Below the pieces are notes generated by a model. That model was not told the DNA's origin. It did not search any database and saw only the letters and a program-made list of their open reading frames with translations. Made by a program: the position numbers and the translations under genes. Below are positions 34,228-43,600 of a stretch of 64,000 nt of DNA, one piece after another; the stretch's first letter is position 1, and each line of letters starts with the position of its first letter. Source of the stretch: Paracoccaceae bacterium (lineage in GTDB: Bacteria; Pseudomonadota; Alphaproteobacteria; Rhodobacterales; Rhodobacteraceae); the NCBI GenBank assembly GCA_028284705.1, contig JANQRE010000010.1:1-64000 (forward strand). Reading direction: 5' to 3'.

Positions 34228-35336
34228 GCCATCACTCCAGGGTTCAGAATGCCTTTGGGATCGAATTTCGCGCGCAATCCAGCGCTGAGCGTCGCAAGCG
34301 TTTCGGGCTGCGGATGGAAGCGCGAGGCGCGCCCTTGAAGGCAGGTGGCATGACCACCAATACCTTGCATTTTCTGGCGTACATCCGTGCCGGAGGGCAT
34401 CCGCGCCCAGATCAGCCCGCCGCCCCAGTCGAGCAAATAGGCTTTGGGATCAATGGCTTCGAGCACGTCAGGTGCATCGCTCGGCTTCACCGAGATACGC
34501 CAGAGGTCGCCCGCGACATCGCTCAATGAATGCACGTCACGCACCCACTCCCAGCCCGCTTTGGTGCGCTCTGGATCGGTCTCGATGTGTATCTCGCCGA
34601 CATCGCCGAGGGCCTTTGTCAGCGCCTCCGCGCGGTAGGTCACCGAGGCGGCGAACCCCTCGAGCCGGAGCATGGTCACAGGGTGGCCATCGAGACCCGA
34701 CGGGGTATAGGCGGCACCGGTGATTTCATAGGGTGAGGCGAGGGCTTTTGACATGGTTTGCACGGCCTTTCGGGCACTCTGGCCGTTGATTAAAATTACG
34801 GCAGTTGCCTCATTCTTAGGCAGAACTTTGAACGAAACCTCCGTCAAAACTCCCAAAGTCCCATAGCTGCCACAGGCGAGTTTTACCAGATCGTAACCGG
34901 TCACATTCTTCATCACGCGACCACCGTTTTTGAGAACCGTGCCATTGCCATCCACAAAACGGACACCAATCAGAGAGTCGCGGCAAGCCCCCGCCTGCAC
35001 CCGCCGGGGACCCGAGACATTCGCTGCGACCACCCCGCCGATGGTCGGCTCACCGGAGGTGCCGAGGAGGCGGCGGTGGTCCATCGGTTCGAAGGCGAGG
35101 CGCTGGTTTTCGGCTGCGAGCACCGCCTCGACTTCGGCCACTGGCGTGCCGGCCTTCACGACGAGTGTCAGCGCGCCGGGTTCGTAGAGTTCCAAGCCAC
35201 TCAGGCCAGAGGTCGTCAGCACCTCATCCGCCGTGCCGGGATCAAAGCCGCGCGTGCCGCCGCCTTGAATACGCAGGGGCGCGTTGGTCTCGCGGATCAT
35301 CTCCGCCAATTCATCTTCGGTTCGGGGTGTCAGCAT
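34224..35336 (-). CDS. glcE: Glycolate oxidase FAD-binding subunit
   Basis: The 370-residue subunit has the FAD-binding PCMH domain (NAPLRIQGGGTRGFDPGTA, and EPTIGGVVAANVSGPRRVQA with RDSLIGVRFVDGNG). It is shorter than GlcD and lacks its C-terminal cap, as GlcE does. It lies 3 nt downstream of glcD and is part of the glycolate-oxidising complex used when phosphoglycolate or algal glycolate is available. Confidence 0.94.
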   Translation of the reverse strand: MLTPRTEDELAEMIRETNAPLRIQGGGTRGFDPGTADEVLTTSGLSGLELYEPGALTLVVKAGTPVAEVEAVLAAENQRLAFEPMDHRRLLGTSGEPTIGGVVAANVSGPRRVQAGACRDSLIGVRFVDGNGTVLKNGGRVMKNVTGYDLVKLACGSYGTLGVLTEVSFKVLPKNEATAVILINGQSARKAVQTMSKALASPYEITGAAYTPSGLDGHPVTMLRLEGFAASVTYRAEALTKALGDVGEIHIETDPERTKAGWEWVRDVHSLSDVAGDLWRISVKPSDAPDVLEAIDPKAYLLDWGGGLIWARMPSGTDVRQKMQGIGGHATCLQGRASRFHPQPETLATLSAGLRAKFDPKGILNPGVMA

Positions 35337-35339
35337 TTC

Positions 35340-36773
35340 TCAATGCGCGCGCCGGGCTTCGCTGGCCTCAAGGGGAAAGACTTTCGACGGGTTCAGCAGC
35401 CATTTGGGGTCAAACACGTCCTTGACCTTCATCTGGACCTCCAGATCGTCGGGGGCGAACTGGTCCACCATCAGGTCGCGTTTTTCGATGCCGACGCCAT
35501 GTTCGCCGGTGAGGCAGCCGCCGACCTCGACACAAAGCCGCAGAATCTCGGCACCGAAGGCCTCGCAGGTTTCCAGATCGCCGGGCTTGTTGGCGTCGAA
35601 GAGGATGAGAGGGTGCATATTGCCATCACCGGCATGGAAGACATTGCCGACATCGAGGCCGTAATCCTTAGACATCTCACCGATGCGGCGCAGCACGTAA
35701 GGCAGTTGCGAGACCGGGATCGTGCCGTCGAGGCACATATAGTCGTTGATCTGCCCCATTGCGCCAAAGGCGGATTTGCGGCCCAGCCAGATCGCAGCAC
35801 TTTCCTCCGCGCTTTTGCTTTCGCGCAGTTCCACGGGATTGTGCTTGCGGGCGATCTCCATGATCAGGCCGAGCTGTTCGTCGATCTCGGCCTCGGAGCC
35901 CTCGACCTCGACGATCAGCAGCGCCTCGCAATCGGGATAGCCCGCATTGGCGAAGGTTTCGGTGGCGCGGATGACGGGGCGGTCCATGAACTCGATCGCC
36001 ACGGGCAGCACGCCCGCCTTGATGATGTCGGAGACGCAGGCACCGGCGACCTCGTTGCTGTCAAAGCCCATGAGCACCGGGCGCGCGCCCTCAGGCTTGG
36101 GCAAAATACGGAGCGTCGCCTCGGTCACGACGCCGAGTTGGCCTTCGGAGCCGCAGATCAGCCCGAGCAGGTCGTAGCCCGCACTGTCGAGATAGGCGCC
36201 GCCGATCTCGGTCACCGTACCGTCCATCAGGACCATCTTCACACCGAGCAGATTGTTCGTGGTCACACCGTATTTCAGGCAATGGGCGCCGCCGGAATTC
36301 ATCGCGATATTGCCGGCGATGGCGCAGGCAAGTTGCGAGGACGGGTCGGGGGCGTAGAAGAAGCCGTCCATCTCCACCGCGCCTGTGACGGAGAGGTTGG
36401 TGCGCCCGGTCTGCACGCGGATGAAGCGGTTGTCGTAATCGGTTTCCAGCACCTCGTTCATCCGCGCGACCCCAAGGATCACGCTGTCGGCGGTGGGCAA
36501 AGCACCACCAGCGAGCGATGTGCCGGAGCCACGGGGCACTACCGGCACGCCTTCTTCGTGGCAGATTTTCAGGACGGCGGAGACCTCTTCGGTGGAGGCG
36601 GGTAAAACGGCACAGAGCGGCGGGCATTTGTAAGCCGTCAGCGCATCGCATTCGTAAGCGCGCGTCTCGACCTCCTCATGGATGACGGCATCCGCTGGCA
36701 GAACGGTCAAAAGCCGCGCCACGATGCGCGATTTGCGCTCCAAAATGCGCGAATTCGGGGTGGGCATCTCCAT
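35340..36773 (-). CDS. glcD: Glycolate oxidase subunit GlcD
   Basis: The 477-residue FAD-linked oxidase oxidises glycolate to glyoxylate. ATG at 36773 follows GGAGCGATC. It has the FAD motif VVPRGSGTSLAGGALP, GNIAMNSGGAHCLKYGVTTN and a C-terminal GGCLTGEHGVGIEKRD with the conserved Glu-His. It heads the operon; an inverted repeat 22 nt upstream is a probable operator. Confidence 0.96.
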   Translation of the reverse strand: MEMPTPNSRILERKSRIVARLLTVLPADAVIHEEVETRAYECDALTAYKCPPLCAVLPASTEEVSAVLKICHEEGVPVVPRGSGTSLAGGALPTADSVILGVARMNEVLETDYDNRFIRVQTGRTNLSVTGAVEMDGFFYAPDPSSQLACAIAGNIAMNSGGAHCLKYGVTTNNLLGVKMVLMDGTVTEIGGAYLDSAGYDLLGLICGSEGQLGVVTEATLRILPKPEGARPVLMGFDSNEVAGACVSDIIKAGVLPVAIEFMDRPVIRATETFANAGYPDCEALLIVEVEGSEAEIDEQLGLIMEIARKHNPVELRESKSAEESAAIWLGRKSAFGAMGQINDYMCLDGTIPVSQLPYVLRRIGEMSKDYGLDVGNVFHAGDGNMHPLILFDANKPGDLETCEAFGAEILRLCVEVGGCLTGEHGVGIEKRDLMVDQFAPDDLEVQMKVKDVFDPKWLLNPSKVFPLEASEARRAH

Positions 36774-36794
36774 GATCGCTCCTCCAAAACGGCC

Positions 36795-36819
36795 AATTGG
36801 TAAATAATTATAACCAATT
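36795..36819 (-). promoter_or_regulatory. Inverted repeat upstream of glcD, probable operator
   Basis: AATTGGT (36795-36801) and ACCAATT (36813-36819) are perfect arms with an 11-nt A/T-rich spacer. TTGGT...ACCAA half-sites are typical of FadR/GlcC/PdhR-type GntR regulators, though the spacing is wider than the usual 1-3 nt. No GntR gene is nearby. Confidence 0.5.
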
Positions 36820-36874
36820 CCTGTGAAAGGCAAGCCCTGTGGCCCTTCCCGGCACTTCACGATAGAGACCCTCT

Positions 36875-37585
36875 ATGGGCCTGCAAGATCGTCTTTTCCT
36901 GTTTTCACCGATTGACCTGATCGGCGTCTGCCTACTGCTTCTGAGTTGGGTCTTCATCGGCTGGCTGATCGAACATCCCGGCGCGAAACGGCCCTCAGTC
37001 ACCATTCTGATGGCGGAGCAACGCAGGCGGTGGATGCGCGAGCTTGTCACCCGCGATCCGAGGATTTTCGATGCACAGATTGTTGGCAGTCTTCGGCAGG
37101 GTACGTCGTTCTTTGCCTCAGCCTGTATGATCGCGATTGGCGGGGCTTTTGCGCTGTTGGGAAATACGGATGAAATCCGCGTGGCCGCACGGGACCTGAC
37201 AGCCGCGGACGCGCCTGCGTTGATTTTTCAGGCGAAACTTCTGTTTGTTGTTGTGTTCCTGACCCACGCCTTCCTGAAATTCGTCTGGGCCAACCGGTTG
37301 TTTGGCTATTGCTCCGTGCTCATGGCCTCGGTGCCGAACGATATCGAGCACCCGGAGGTGTATGACCGCGCAGAACAGGCGGGAGAGATGAACATCCGCG
37401 CGGCGTGGAATTTCAACCGGGGCCTGCGATCGATCTATTTTGCCCTGGCCGCCCTGCCCTGGCTCTTTGGCGGCTGGGCGCTGATCGTGTCGAGCGGGGT
37501 TGTGACATATCTGATCTGGAGCCGGGAATTCTGGTCCATCCCCCGTGACATTCTTCTCCGCAGCGCCAATATTGAGCGGATGTGA
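36875..37585 (+). CDS. DUF599 membrane protein
   Basis: This 236-residue membrane protein has four or so helices (about 12-32, 78-95, 118-138 and 188-215). It matches the DUF599 pattern: an N-terminal PIDLIGVCLLLLSWVFIGWL, then RRRWMRELVTRDPRIFDAQI, FLKFVWANRLFGYC and AEQAGEMNIRAAWNFNRGLR. Function of this family is unknown. It is divergent from glcD with about 100 nt between. Confidence 0.85.
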   Translation: MGLQDRLFLFSPIDLIGVCLLLLSWVFIGWLIEHPGAKRPSVTILMAEQRRRWMRELVTRDPRIFDAQIVGSLRQGTSFFASACMIAIGGAFALLGNTDEIRVAARDLTAADAPALIFQAKLLFVVVFLTHAFLKFVWANRLFGYCSVLMASVPNDIEHPEVYDRAEQAGEMNIRAAWNFNRGLRSIYFALAALPWLFGGWALIVSSGVVTYLIWSREFWSIPRDILLRSANIERM

Positions 37586-37609
37586 GCTTGCCCTTGGGAT
37601 GTGATGGTG

Positions 37610-37966
37610 ATGAAACGGTTTCTTTTGATTGGTGCGATGGTTTTCAGCGCATCCAGCGTTTTTGCCGATCAGGCGGTCGTTGAAAGCGCATCGGCGCGGG
37701 CGTCCGGCGGGACTTGGACCTTTGACGTCACGATCCGCCATCCCGACACAGGGTGGGACCACTATGCGGATGGCTGGGCGGTTCTGGCGCCTGATGGCAC
37801 ACAGCTTGGGTATCGCAAATTGCTGCATCCGCATGAAAATGAGCAGCCTTTCACGCGGTCTTTGTCGGGTGTTGTGGTGCCTGAGGGCGTCACGAGCGTA
37901 CAAATCCGCGCGCATGATTCCGTGCATGGCTGGTCGGATAAGACCTATTCGCTGTCTTTGAAGTAA
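37610..37966 (+). CDS. Hypothetical exported small protein
   Basis: The 118-residue protein starts MKRFLLIGAMVFSASSVFA, a signal peptide. In-frame GTG and ATG codons from 37601 are alternative starts. The mature part looks like a single beta-sandwich domain (TFDVTIRHPDTGWDHYADGW, HENEQPFTRSLSG). No cysteines. It lies 15-25 nt downstream of the DUF599 gene and may be co-transcribed with it. Confidence 0.72.
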   Translation: MKRFLLIGAMVFSASSVFADQAVVESASARASGGTWTFDVTIRHPDTGWDHYADGWAVLAPDGTQLGYRKLLHPHENEQPFTRSLSGVVVPEGVTSVQIRAHDSVHGWSDKTYSLSLK

Positions 37967-37967
37967 C

Positions 37968-39419
37968 TCAACGGTCCCGGGCGAGGTTGAGAATGCCCCC
38001 CGTGTCGAGATGGGTGGCGATGTGCTGCGCCAGATCGTCGAGGGTTTGCTCCACCGTGCCAGCGTAATCCGTCGTCGTGCTGACCGTGCCAAGCCGTGAG
38101 AGGAACGCTTTGCGGAACGAGTTCTCACCGAAAATCCCATGCAGGTAACAGCCGAGGATGCGTCCGCTCTGGGAGGCCGCGCCGTGGGGTTGGCCGTCGA
38201 TCTCGAGCCACGCGCGGGCATTGTCGGGGCCGCCGGTCTCGCCGATATGGATTTCATAGCCCGAGATGGTGGTGCCGGTCTTCAGATCGCGTCCGGTGAC
38301 GCGGGTGAGTTGCTTTTTCGGGACCATTTCAGTTGTGACATCGAGCAGGCCGAGCCCGGGCACCGCCCCTGCCGGTCCTTCGATGCCTTGCGGGTCGTTG
38401 AGGATGCGACCGAGCATCTGATAGCCGCCGCAGATGCCCAAGACGTGCCCGCCGCGGCGCACATGGGCGAAAATGTCGGTGTCCCAGCCTTCGGCACGCA
38501 GGGCGGCAAGATCGGCGATGGTGGATTTTGAACCGGGCAGCAGGATCAGGTCGGCATCTCCGGGCAAAGCGCGTCCACTTTCGATGATCTCGACGGAGAC
38601 ATCCGGCTCCTGGCTCAGCGGATCGAGATCGTCGAAATTTGCTATCCGCGGCAGGCGGGGCACGGCGATTTTGATCTGCCCGCCGGGGCTGGAGGCGATG
38701 TCCATGACGTCCTCGGCGGGCAGCTTCCAGGCATCGGCGAACCACGGTAACACGCCGGTCGAGACCCAGCCGGTGCGGGTGACGATCTCTGCCAGACCAT
38801 CGTCGAAGAGGCTGACATCGCCGCGGAACTTGTTGATCAGAAAGCCCGTGATCCGGTTCCGGTCCTCGGGCGGCAGGATCGCATGGGTGCCGACCATCTG
38901 GGCAATCACCCCGCCCCGATCAATATCGCCGATCAGCAGCACCGGCGCGTCCACGGCCTCGGCAAAACCCATATTGGCGATGTCGCCTGCACGCAGATTG
39001 ATCTCCGCCGGGCTGCCCGCGCCTTCGATCACAACTAGATCGGCCTCGGCGCAGATGCGCTCGAAGCTTTCGACGGCGAAGCGCAGCAGGTCCGGTTTCG
39101 CCTTGGCATAATCGCGCGCCTTGAGGGTGGCGTAGCGCTGCCCCTGCACGATCACCTGCGCGCCGATATCGGTCTCGGGCTTCAGGAGCACCGGATTCAT
39201 ATCCGTGAGCGGCTCGACCCCGCACGCCCGTGCCTGCAACGCCTGGGCACGACCGATCTCCCCGCCATCTGCTGTCACCGCAGCGTTGTTGGACATGTTC
39301 TGCGGCTTGAACGGGCGCACGCGCAGGCCCAACGACGTGAAATGGCGACAGAGCCCTGCGACAACCATCGACTTGCCCACATTCGAGCCAGCCCCCTGCA
39401 CCATGATTATCTTGGTCAT
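37968..39419 (-). CDS. cobQ: Cobyric acid synthase
   Basis: The 483-residue enzyme amidates four side chains in cobalamin synthesis. It starts MTKIIMVQGAGSNVGKSMVV with a P-loop-like ATP site, has PFKPQNMSNNAAVTADGGEI, and a C-terminal class I glutamine amidotransferase domain with the nucleophile in HVLGICGGYQMLGR and a His near GCYLHGIF. The open frame extends upstream, but this ATG matches the family. No other cob gene is in the window. Confidence 0.96.
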   Translation of the reverse strand: MTKIIMVQGAGSNVGKSMVVAGLCRHFTSLGLRVRPFKPQNMSNNAAVTADGGEIGRAQALQARACGVEPLTDMNPVLLKPETDIGAQVIVQGQRYATLKARDYAKAKPDLLRFAVESFERICAEADLVVIEGAGSPAEINLRAGDIANMGFAEAVDAPVLLIGDIDRGGVIAQMVGTHAILPPEDRNRITGFLINKFRGDVSLFDDGLAEIVTRTGWVSTGVLPWFADAWKLPAEDVMDIASSPGGQIKIAVPRLPRIANFDDLDPLSQEPDVSVEIIESGRALPGDADLILLPGSKSTIADLAALRAEGWDTDIFAHVRRGGHVLGICGGYQMLGRILNDPQGIEGPAGAVPGLGLLDVTTEMVPKKQLTRVTGRDLKTGTTISGYEIHIGETGGPDNARAWLEIDGQPHGAASQSGRILGCYLHGIFGENSFRKAFLSRLGTVSTTTDYAGTVEQTLDDLAQHIATHLDTGGILNLARDR

Positions 39420-39476
39420 TTCGCGCGCCTTCCCATAGGCTGATCGGTGACGCGAAACGAGGGACAAGTAAAGGGC

Positions 39477-40064
39477 ATGAACACGCCGGCGCATCTGATC
39501 ATGGGAGCCGCCGCCTTCGCGCGGCCCGGTGCGCCCTGGGTGACGCTGGCGGCTTTGGCGGGCTCGCTGGCGCCGGATGTCTCGCTTTATGTGATGGCGT
39601 CATGGCATCTGTTCGTGCTTGGCACCAACCCGCAGATCGTCTTCGATGAGCTCTACTTCTCGGATCGCTGGCAGCAGATTTTCGCCATCGACAATTCGTT
39701 TTTCGTCTGGGGCGCGCTTTTGGCCGCAGGCTTTTGGCTGAAGCGGGAATGGCTGATCGCCTTCGCAGGTGCCGGGCTATTGCACCTCGCGTTTGATTTT
39801 CCGCTGCACCACGATGACGGGCGCATGCATTTCTGGCCGCTCAGCGACTGGATTTTCGAAAGTCCGGTGTCTTACTGGGATCGCAATCATTATGGCGAGA
39901 TCGTCGGGCCGCTGGAGATGCTGCTGTCGCTGGTCCTGCTCTGGGTGCTCTGGCGGCGCTTTCGGAAGGTCGTTCCCCGTGTGATCCTCGGCGTGGCAGC
40001 GCTAATGCAGCTCGCGCCGGTATTCATCTGGGTCTTCATCTTCATCGACCCATCGCCCGCCTGA
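39477..40064 (+). CDS. DUF457-like membrane protein
   Basis: The 195-residue membrane protein starts MNTPAHLIMGAAAFARPGAP. The Asn-Thr-Pro-Ala-His start, an early GSLAPDVSLY, and LLHLAFDFPLHHDDGRMHFW fit the metal-dependent-hydrolase-like membrane family (YdjM/DUF457), whose function is unsettled. Five or so hydrophobic segments. It is divergent from cobQ and convergent with the Lrp-type gene. Confidence 0.7.
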   Translation: MNTPAHLIMGAAAFARPGAPWVTLAALAGSLAPDVSLYVMASWHLFVLGTNPQIVFDELYFSDRWQQIFAIDNSFFVWGALLAAGFWLKREWLIAFAGAGLLHLAFDFPLHHDDGRMHFWPLSDWIFESPVSYWDRNHYGEIVGPLEMLLSLVLLWVLWRRFRKVVPRVILGVAALMQLAPVFIWVFIFIDPSPA

Positions 40065-40068
40065 GGCC

Positions 40069-40551
40069 TCAGAGCGCCTCTTCCTTCACCGCCTGCATGG
40101 AGACATGGGTCGAGGTTTGGGACACATAGGGCAGGCTCGAAATCTTCTCGCCCAGAACCGCGCGATAAGCGACCATATCGGTGCAGCGCACTTTCAGCAG
40201 GTAATCGAAGGCGCCTGCGATCATATGGCACTGCTCGATCTCGGGGACGTTCTGAACCGCGTCATTGAAGGCCTGCAACGCCGCTTCGCGCGTATCTCCG
40301 AGTTTGACCTCGACGAAGGCGATATGCGCCAGGCCGAGCCGCACCGGGTCAAGCTGCGCTGTATAGCCGGTGATCACTTTCGCCGCCTCAAGCCGCTTCA
40401 GGCGCGCCTGTGTCGGGGATTTCGAGAGATTGATTCGCTCGGCCAGATCGGTGATCGTGATCCGCCCATTGGCCGAGACGGCCTTCAGGATCGCATAGTC
40501 GAAACTGTCCAGATCGATATCACTTTTCCCGCTGATCTGACGCATTCCCAT
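40069..40551 (-). CDS. Lrp/AsnC-family regulator, probable proline-catabolism regulator
   Basis: The 160-residue protein has an AsnC-type helix-turn-helix (LDSFDYAILKAVSANGRITI, then SKSPTQARLKRLEAAKVI) and a RAM ligand domain (CHMIAGAFDYLLKVRC). It is divergent from putA, the standard arrangement for PutR, which activates putA in response to proline. AGGAA lies ahead of its ATG and a palindrome sits in the intergenic region, so it probably also controls itself. Confidence 0.9.
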   Translation of the reverse strand: MGMRQISGKSDIDLDSFDYAILKAVSANGRITITDLAERINLSKSPTQARLKRLEAAKVITGYTAQLDPVRLGLAHIAFVEVKLGDTREAALQAFNDAVQNVPEIEQCHMIAGAFDYLLKVRCTDMVAYRAVLGEKISSLPYVSQTSTHVSMQAVKEEAL

Positions 40552-40560
40552 CGCATTTCC

Positions 40561-40573
40561 TGCATATTATGCA
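40561..40573. promoter_or_regulatory. Palindrome between the Lrp-type gene and putA
   Basis: TGCATA and TATGCA are perfect arms around a single T. It overlaps the leader of the Lrp-type gene, 65 nt upstream of putA. Lrp/PutR proteins bind short AT-rich palindromes, so this is a likely half or whole operator. Confidence 0.5.
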
Positions 40574-40638
40574 ATTTGCGGACGTTATAGAGGAAATTCT
40601 GTGTTAGTATAGCATAAATATTCTGCCGCGAGAGCCCC

Positions 40639-43600
40639 ATGTCCACCCTGACCGATCTGAGAGAGACCATCCGCGCTCACACACTGGCTGATGAGGCCGA
40701 GATGGTTACCCGCCTGCATGAGCTGGCCGATCTGTCTGAAATTGACCGCGCACGGATCTCGAAAGCCGCCGCCGGTCTGGTGCGAGATATTCGTGCCAGT
40801 GCCAGCCCCGGTCTGATGGAAGTGTTTCTTGCCGAATACGGCCTGTCGACCGATGAAGGCGTCGCGCTGATGTGTCTGGCCGAGGCGCTGTTGCGCGTGC
40901 CCGATGCCGACACGATGGATGCGTTGATCGAGGACAAGATCGCTCCGTCGGATTGGGGCCAGCACTTGGGTCACTCCGCTTCGCCGCTGGTCAATGCCTC
41001 GACCTGGGCACTGATGCTGACGGGCAAGGTTCTGGCTGATGAGCAGACGGGTATCTCCGGCCATCTGCATGGCATGGTGAAACGCCTTGGCGAGCCGGTG
41101 ATCCGCACCGCAGTGGCACGCGCGATGAAAGAGATGGGGCGGCAATTCGTGCTCGGCGAGACGATTGAAAGCGCCCTGCGTCGCGCGCGGGAGGAGGAAG
41201 CGAAAGGGTATAGCTACTCCTACGATATGCTTGGCGAGGCGGCGCGCACGGAAGCCGATGCGCAAACCTATCTGGCGGCCTACAAGGCCGCGATTGCAGC
41301 TGTGGCGCGGGCGGCCACGGGAACGGATATGCGGGCCAATCCGGGCATTTCAGTGAAACTCTCCGCGCTTTATCCGCGGTATGAGCAACCGAAACGCGCC
41401 GATGTTCTGCAGCATCTCGTGCCGCGCCTGACGGAGCTGTGCCGGGATGCGGCGAATGCCGGGATCGGGCTGAACATTGATGCGGAGGAAGCGGACCGGC
41501 TGGACCTGTCGCTGGACGTGATCGAGGCGGCCCTGGCGGATGAGGCGCTTGCGGGTTGGCAGGGCTTTGGGGTCGTCGTGCAGGCCTATGGGCCGCGCGC
41601 GGGCTTAGTTATCGACTGGCTGTATGCGTTGGCGGAGACGCTGGACCGCAAGATCATGGTGCGGCTTGTGAAGGGCGCCTATTGGGACACCGAGATCAAA
41701 CGTGCGCAAGTGCTCGGCCTCAAGGGCTTTCCGGTCTTCACCCGCAAGCCGGTGACAGACCTGTCCTACATCGCGAATGCGCGCAAACTGCTGAGCATGA
41801 CGGACCGCATCTACCCGCAATTTGCCACCCATAATGCGCATACGGTCGCGGCGATCCTAGACATGGCGGAGGATGAGGACAGCTTTGAATTTCAGCGCCT
41901 GCATGGCATGGGCGAACGTCTGCATGACATCGTTCTGAAGCGCGAAGGCACGCGCTGCCGGATTTATGCGCCGGTCGGCGCGCATCGCGATCTTCTGGCC
42001 TATCTTGTGCGGCGGCTGTTGGAAAACGGAGCGAACAGTTCCTTTGTGAACCAGATTGTGGATGAGGCTGTCTCGCCAGAGGAGGTCGCCGCTGATCCAA
42101 TTGCGGCGGCTCTGTCGGAGGACCGGGTGCCTCTGACACGACCGATGGACATCTTCCCGGGGCGGCGCAATTCGACCGGATGGGATTGGACCGACCCGGT
42201 GGATATGGCGCGACTGGAGGAGATGACGTCAGCCTTCCTCGCGCACCCGCTTAAGGAGGTGCGAGACGCCCCATCAGGGGCGGCAACCAAGGCGGTGGGA
42301 GGCGCGCAACTCTGGGACGCACCGGTCGCGACCCGAGCGGAGGTGCTGAGCAAGGCGGCTGATCTTTACGAAGCAAATGCCGGTGAAATCTTCGCAATTC
42401 TGATCCGCGAAGCCGGCAAGACCTGGATGGACGCCATCGGCGAGCTGCGCGAAGCGGTGGATTTCCTGCGCTACTATGCCGATGAGGCGGAGCGCAGCCG
42501 CCCAACGCCGCGCGGCGTCTTCGCTTGCATCTCGCCCTGGAACTTCCCGCTGGCGATCTTCACCGGACAGATCGCTGCGGCTCTGGCGGCAGGCAATGCG
42601 GTGATCGCGAAACCGGCGGAACAGACCCCGCGGATCGCTGAACTGGCAGTTGCGCTGCTGCACGACGCGGGCGTCCCCGACGACGCGTTGCAACTCATTT
42701 TGGGCGGTGGCGCGGTTGGTGCAGAACTGACCGGGGATCCGGGTATCGCGGGCGTGTGTTTCACGGGCTCCACCGCGACGGCGCAAGCCATCCACCGATC
42801 GCTGGCCGATCACGGCAACCCGGAAGCGACGCTCATTGCCGAGACCGGCGGGCTCAATGCGATGATCGTCGACTCGACCGCCCTGCCCGAACAAGCCGTG
42901 CGCGACATTCTCGCAAGCGCCTTCCAATCGGCGGGTCAGCGCTGCTCGGCGCTGCGCTGTCTCCACGTGCAGGAGGATATCGTCCCGGCCCTGACCGAGA
43001 TGCTGACCGGCGCAATGGCGCTGCTGACAACGGGCGATCCTGCCGACCCGGCGACCGATGTCGGCCCCATCATCGACGCGCCTGCACATCGGAAAATCGC
43101 CGATTACATCAAAGCGGCGCGGGCGGAGGGGCGCGTGCTGTTTGAAAGCGACAAACCGGAAACCGGCACTTTCATCGCGCCGACCCTGATCAAGGTGCCG
43201 GGCATCGAGGCCATGGCGGAGGAAATCTTCGGGCCGGTCCTGCATATTGCGACCTACCGCGCCGAGGAGCTGCCGCAAGTGATCGCGGCGATCAATGCGA
43301 GCGGCTATGGGCTGACCTTCGGGTTGCACACGCGGATCGATGACCGTGTGCAGGAGATCGTCGAGGGTGTACATGCGGGCAATATCTATGTGAACCGCAA
43401 CCAGATCGGTGCGATTGTCGGCTCACAACCCTTTGGTGGCGAGGGGCTTTCAGGCACCGGACCGAAGGCGGGCGGACCGAACTATCTGGCAAAATTCGCC
43501 CGTAGCGCGAATGTCGGCGCGGTTTTTGGCACCCATGATCTGCCTGGGCCAACGGGCGAGGCAAACCGGCTGACGCTGGCCCCGAAAGGAGCGTTTCTGT

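Noticed and set aside
35076-36605. 509-codon open frame on the plus strand
   Set aside because: Antisense to glcD. No domain-like features and no ribosome binding site.
42274-43374. 366-codon open frame on the minus strand
   Set aside because: Antisense to the aldehyde dehydrogenase part of putA.
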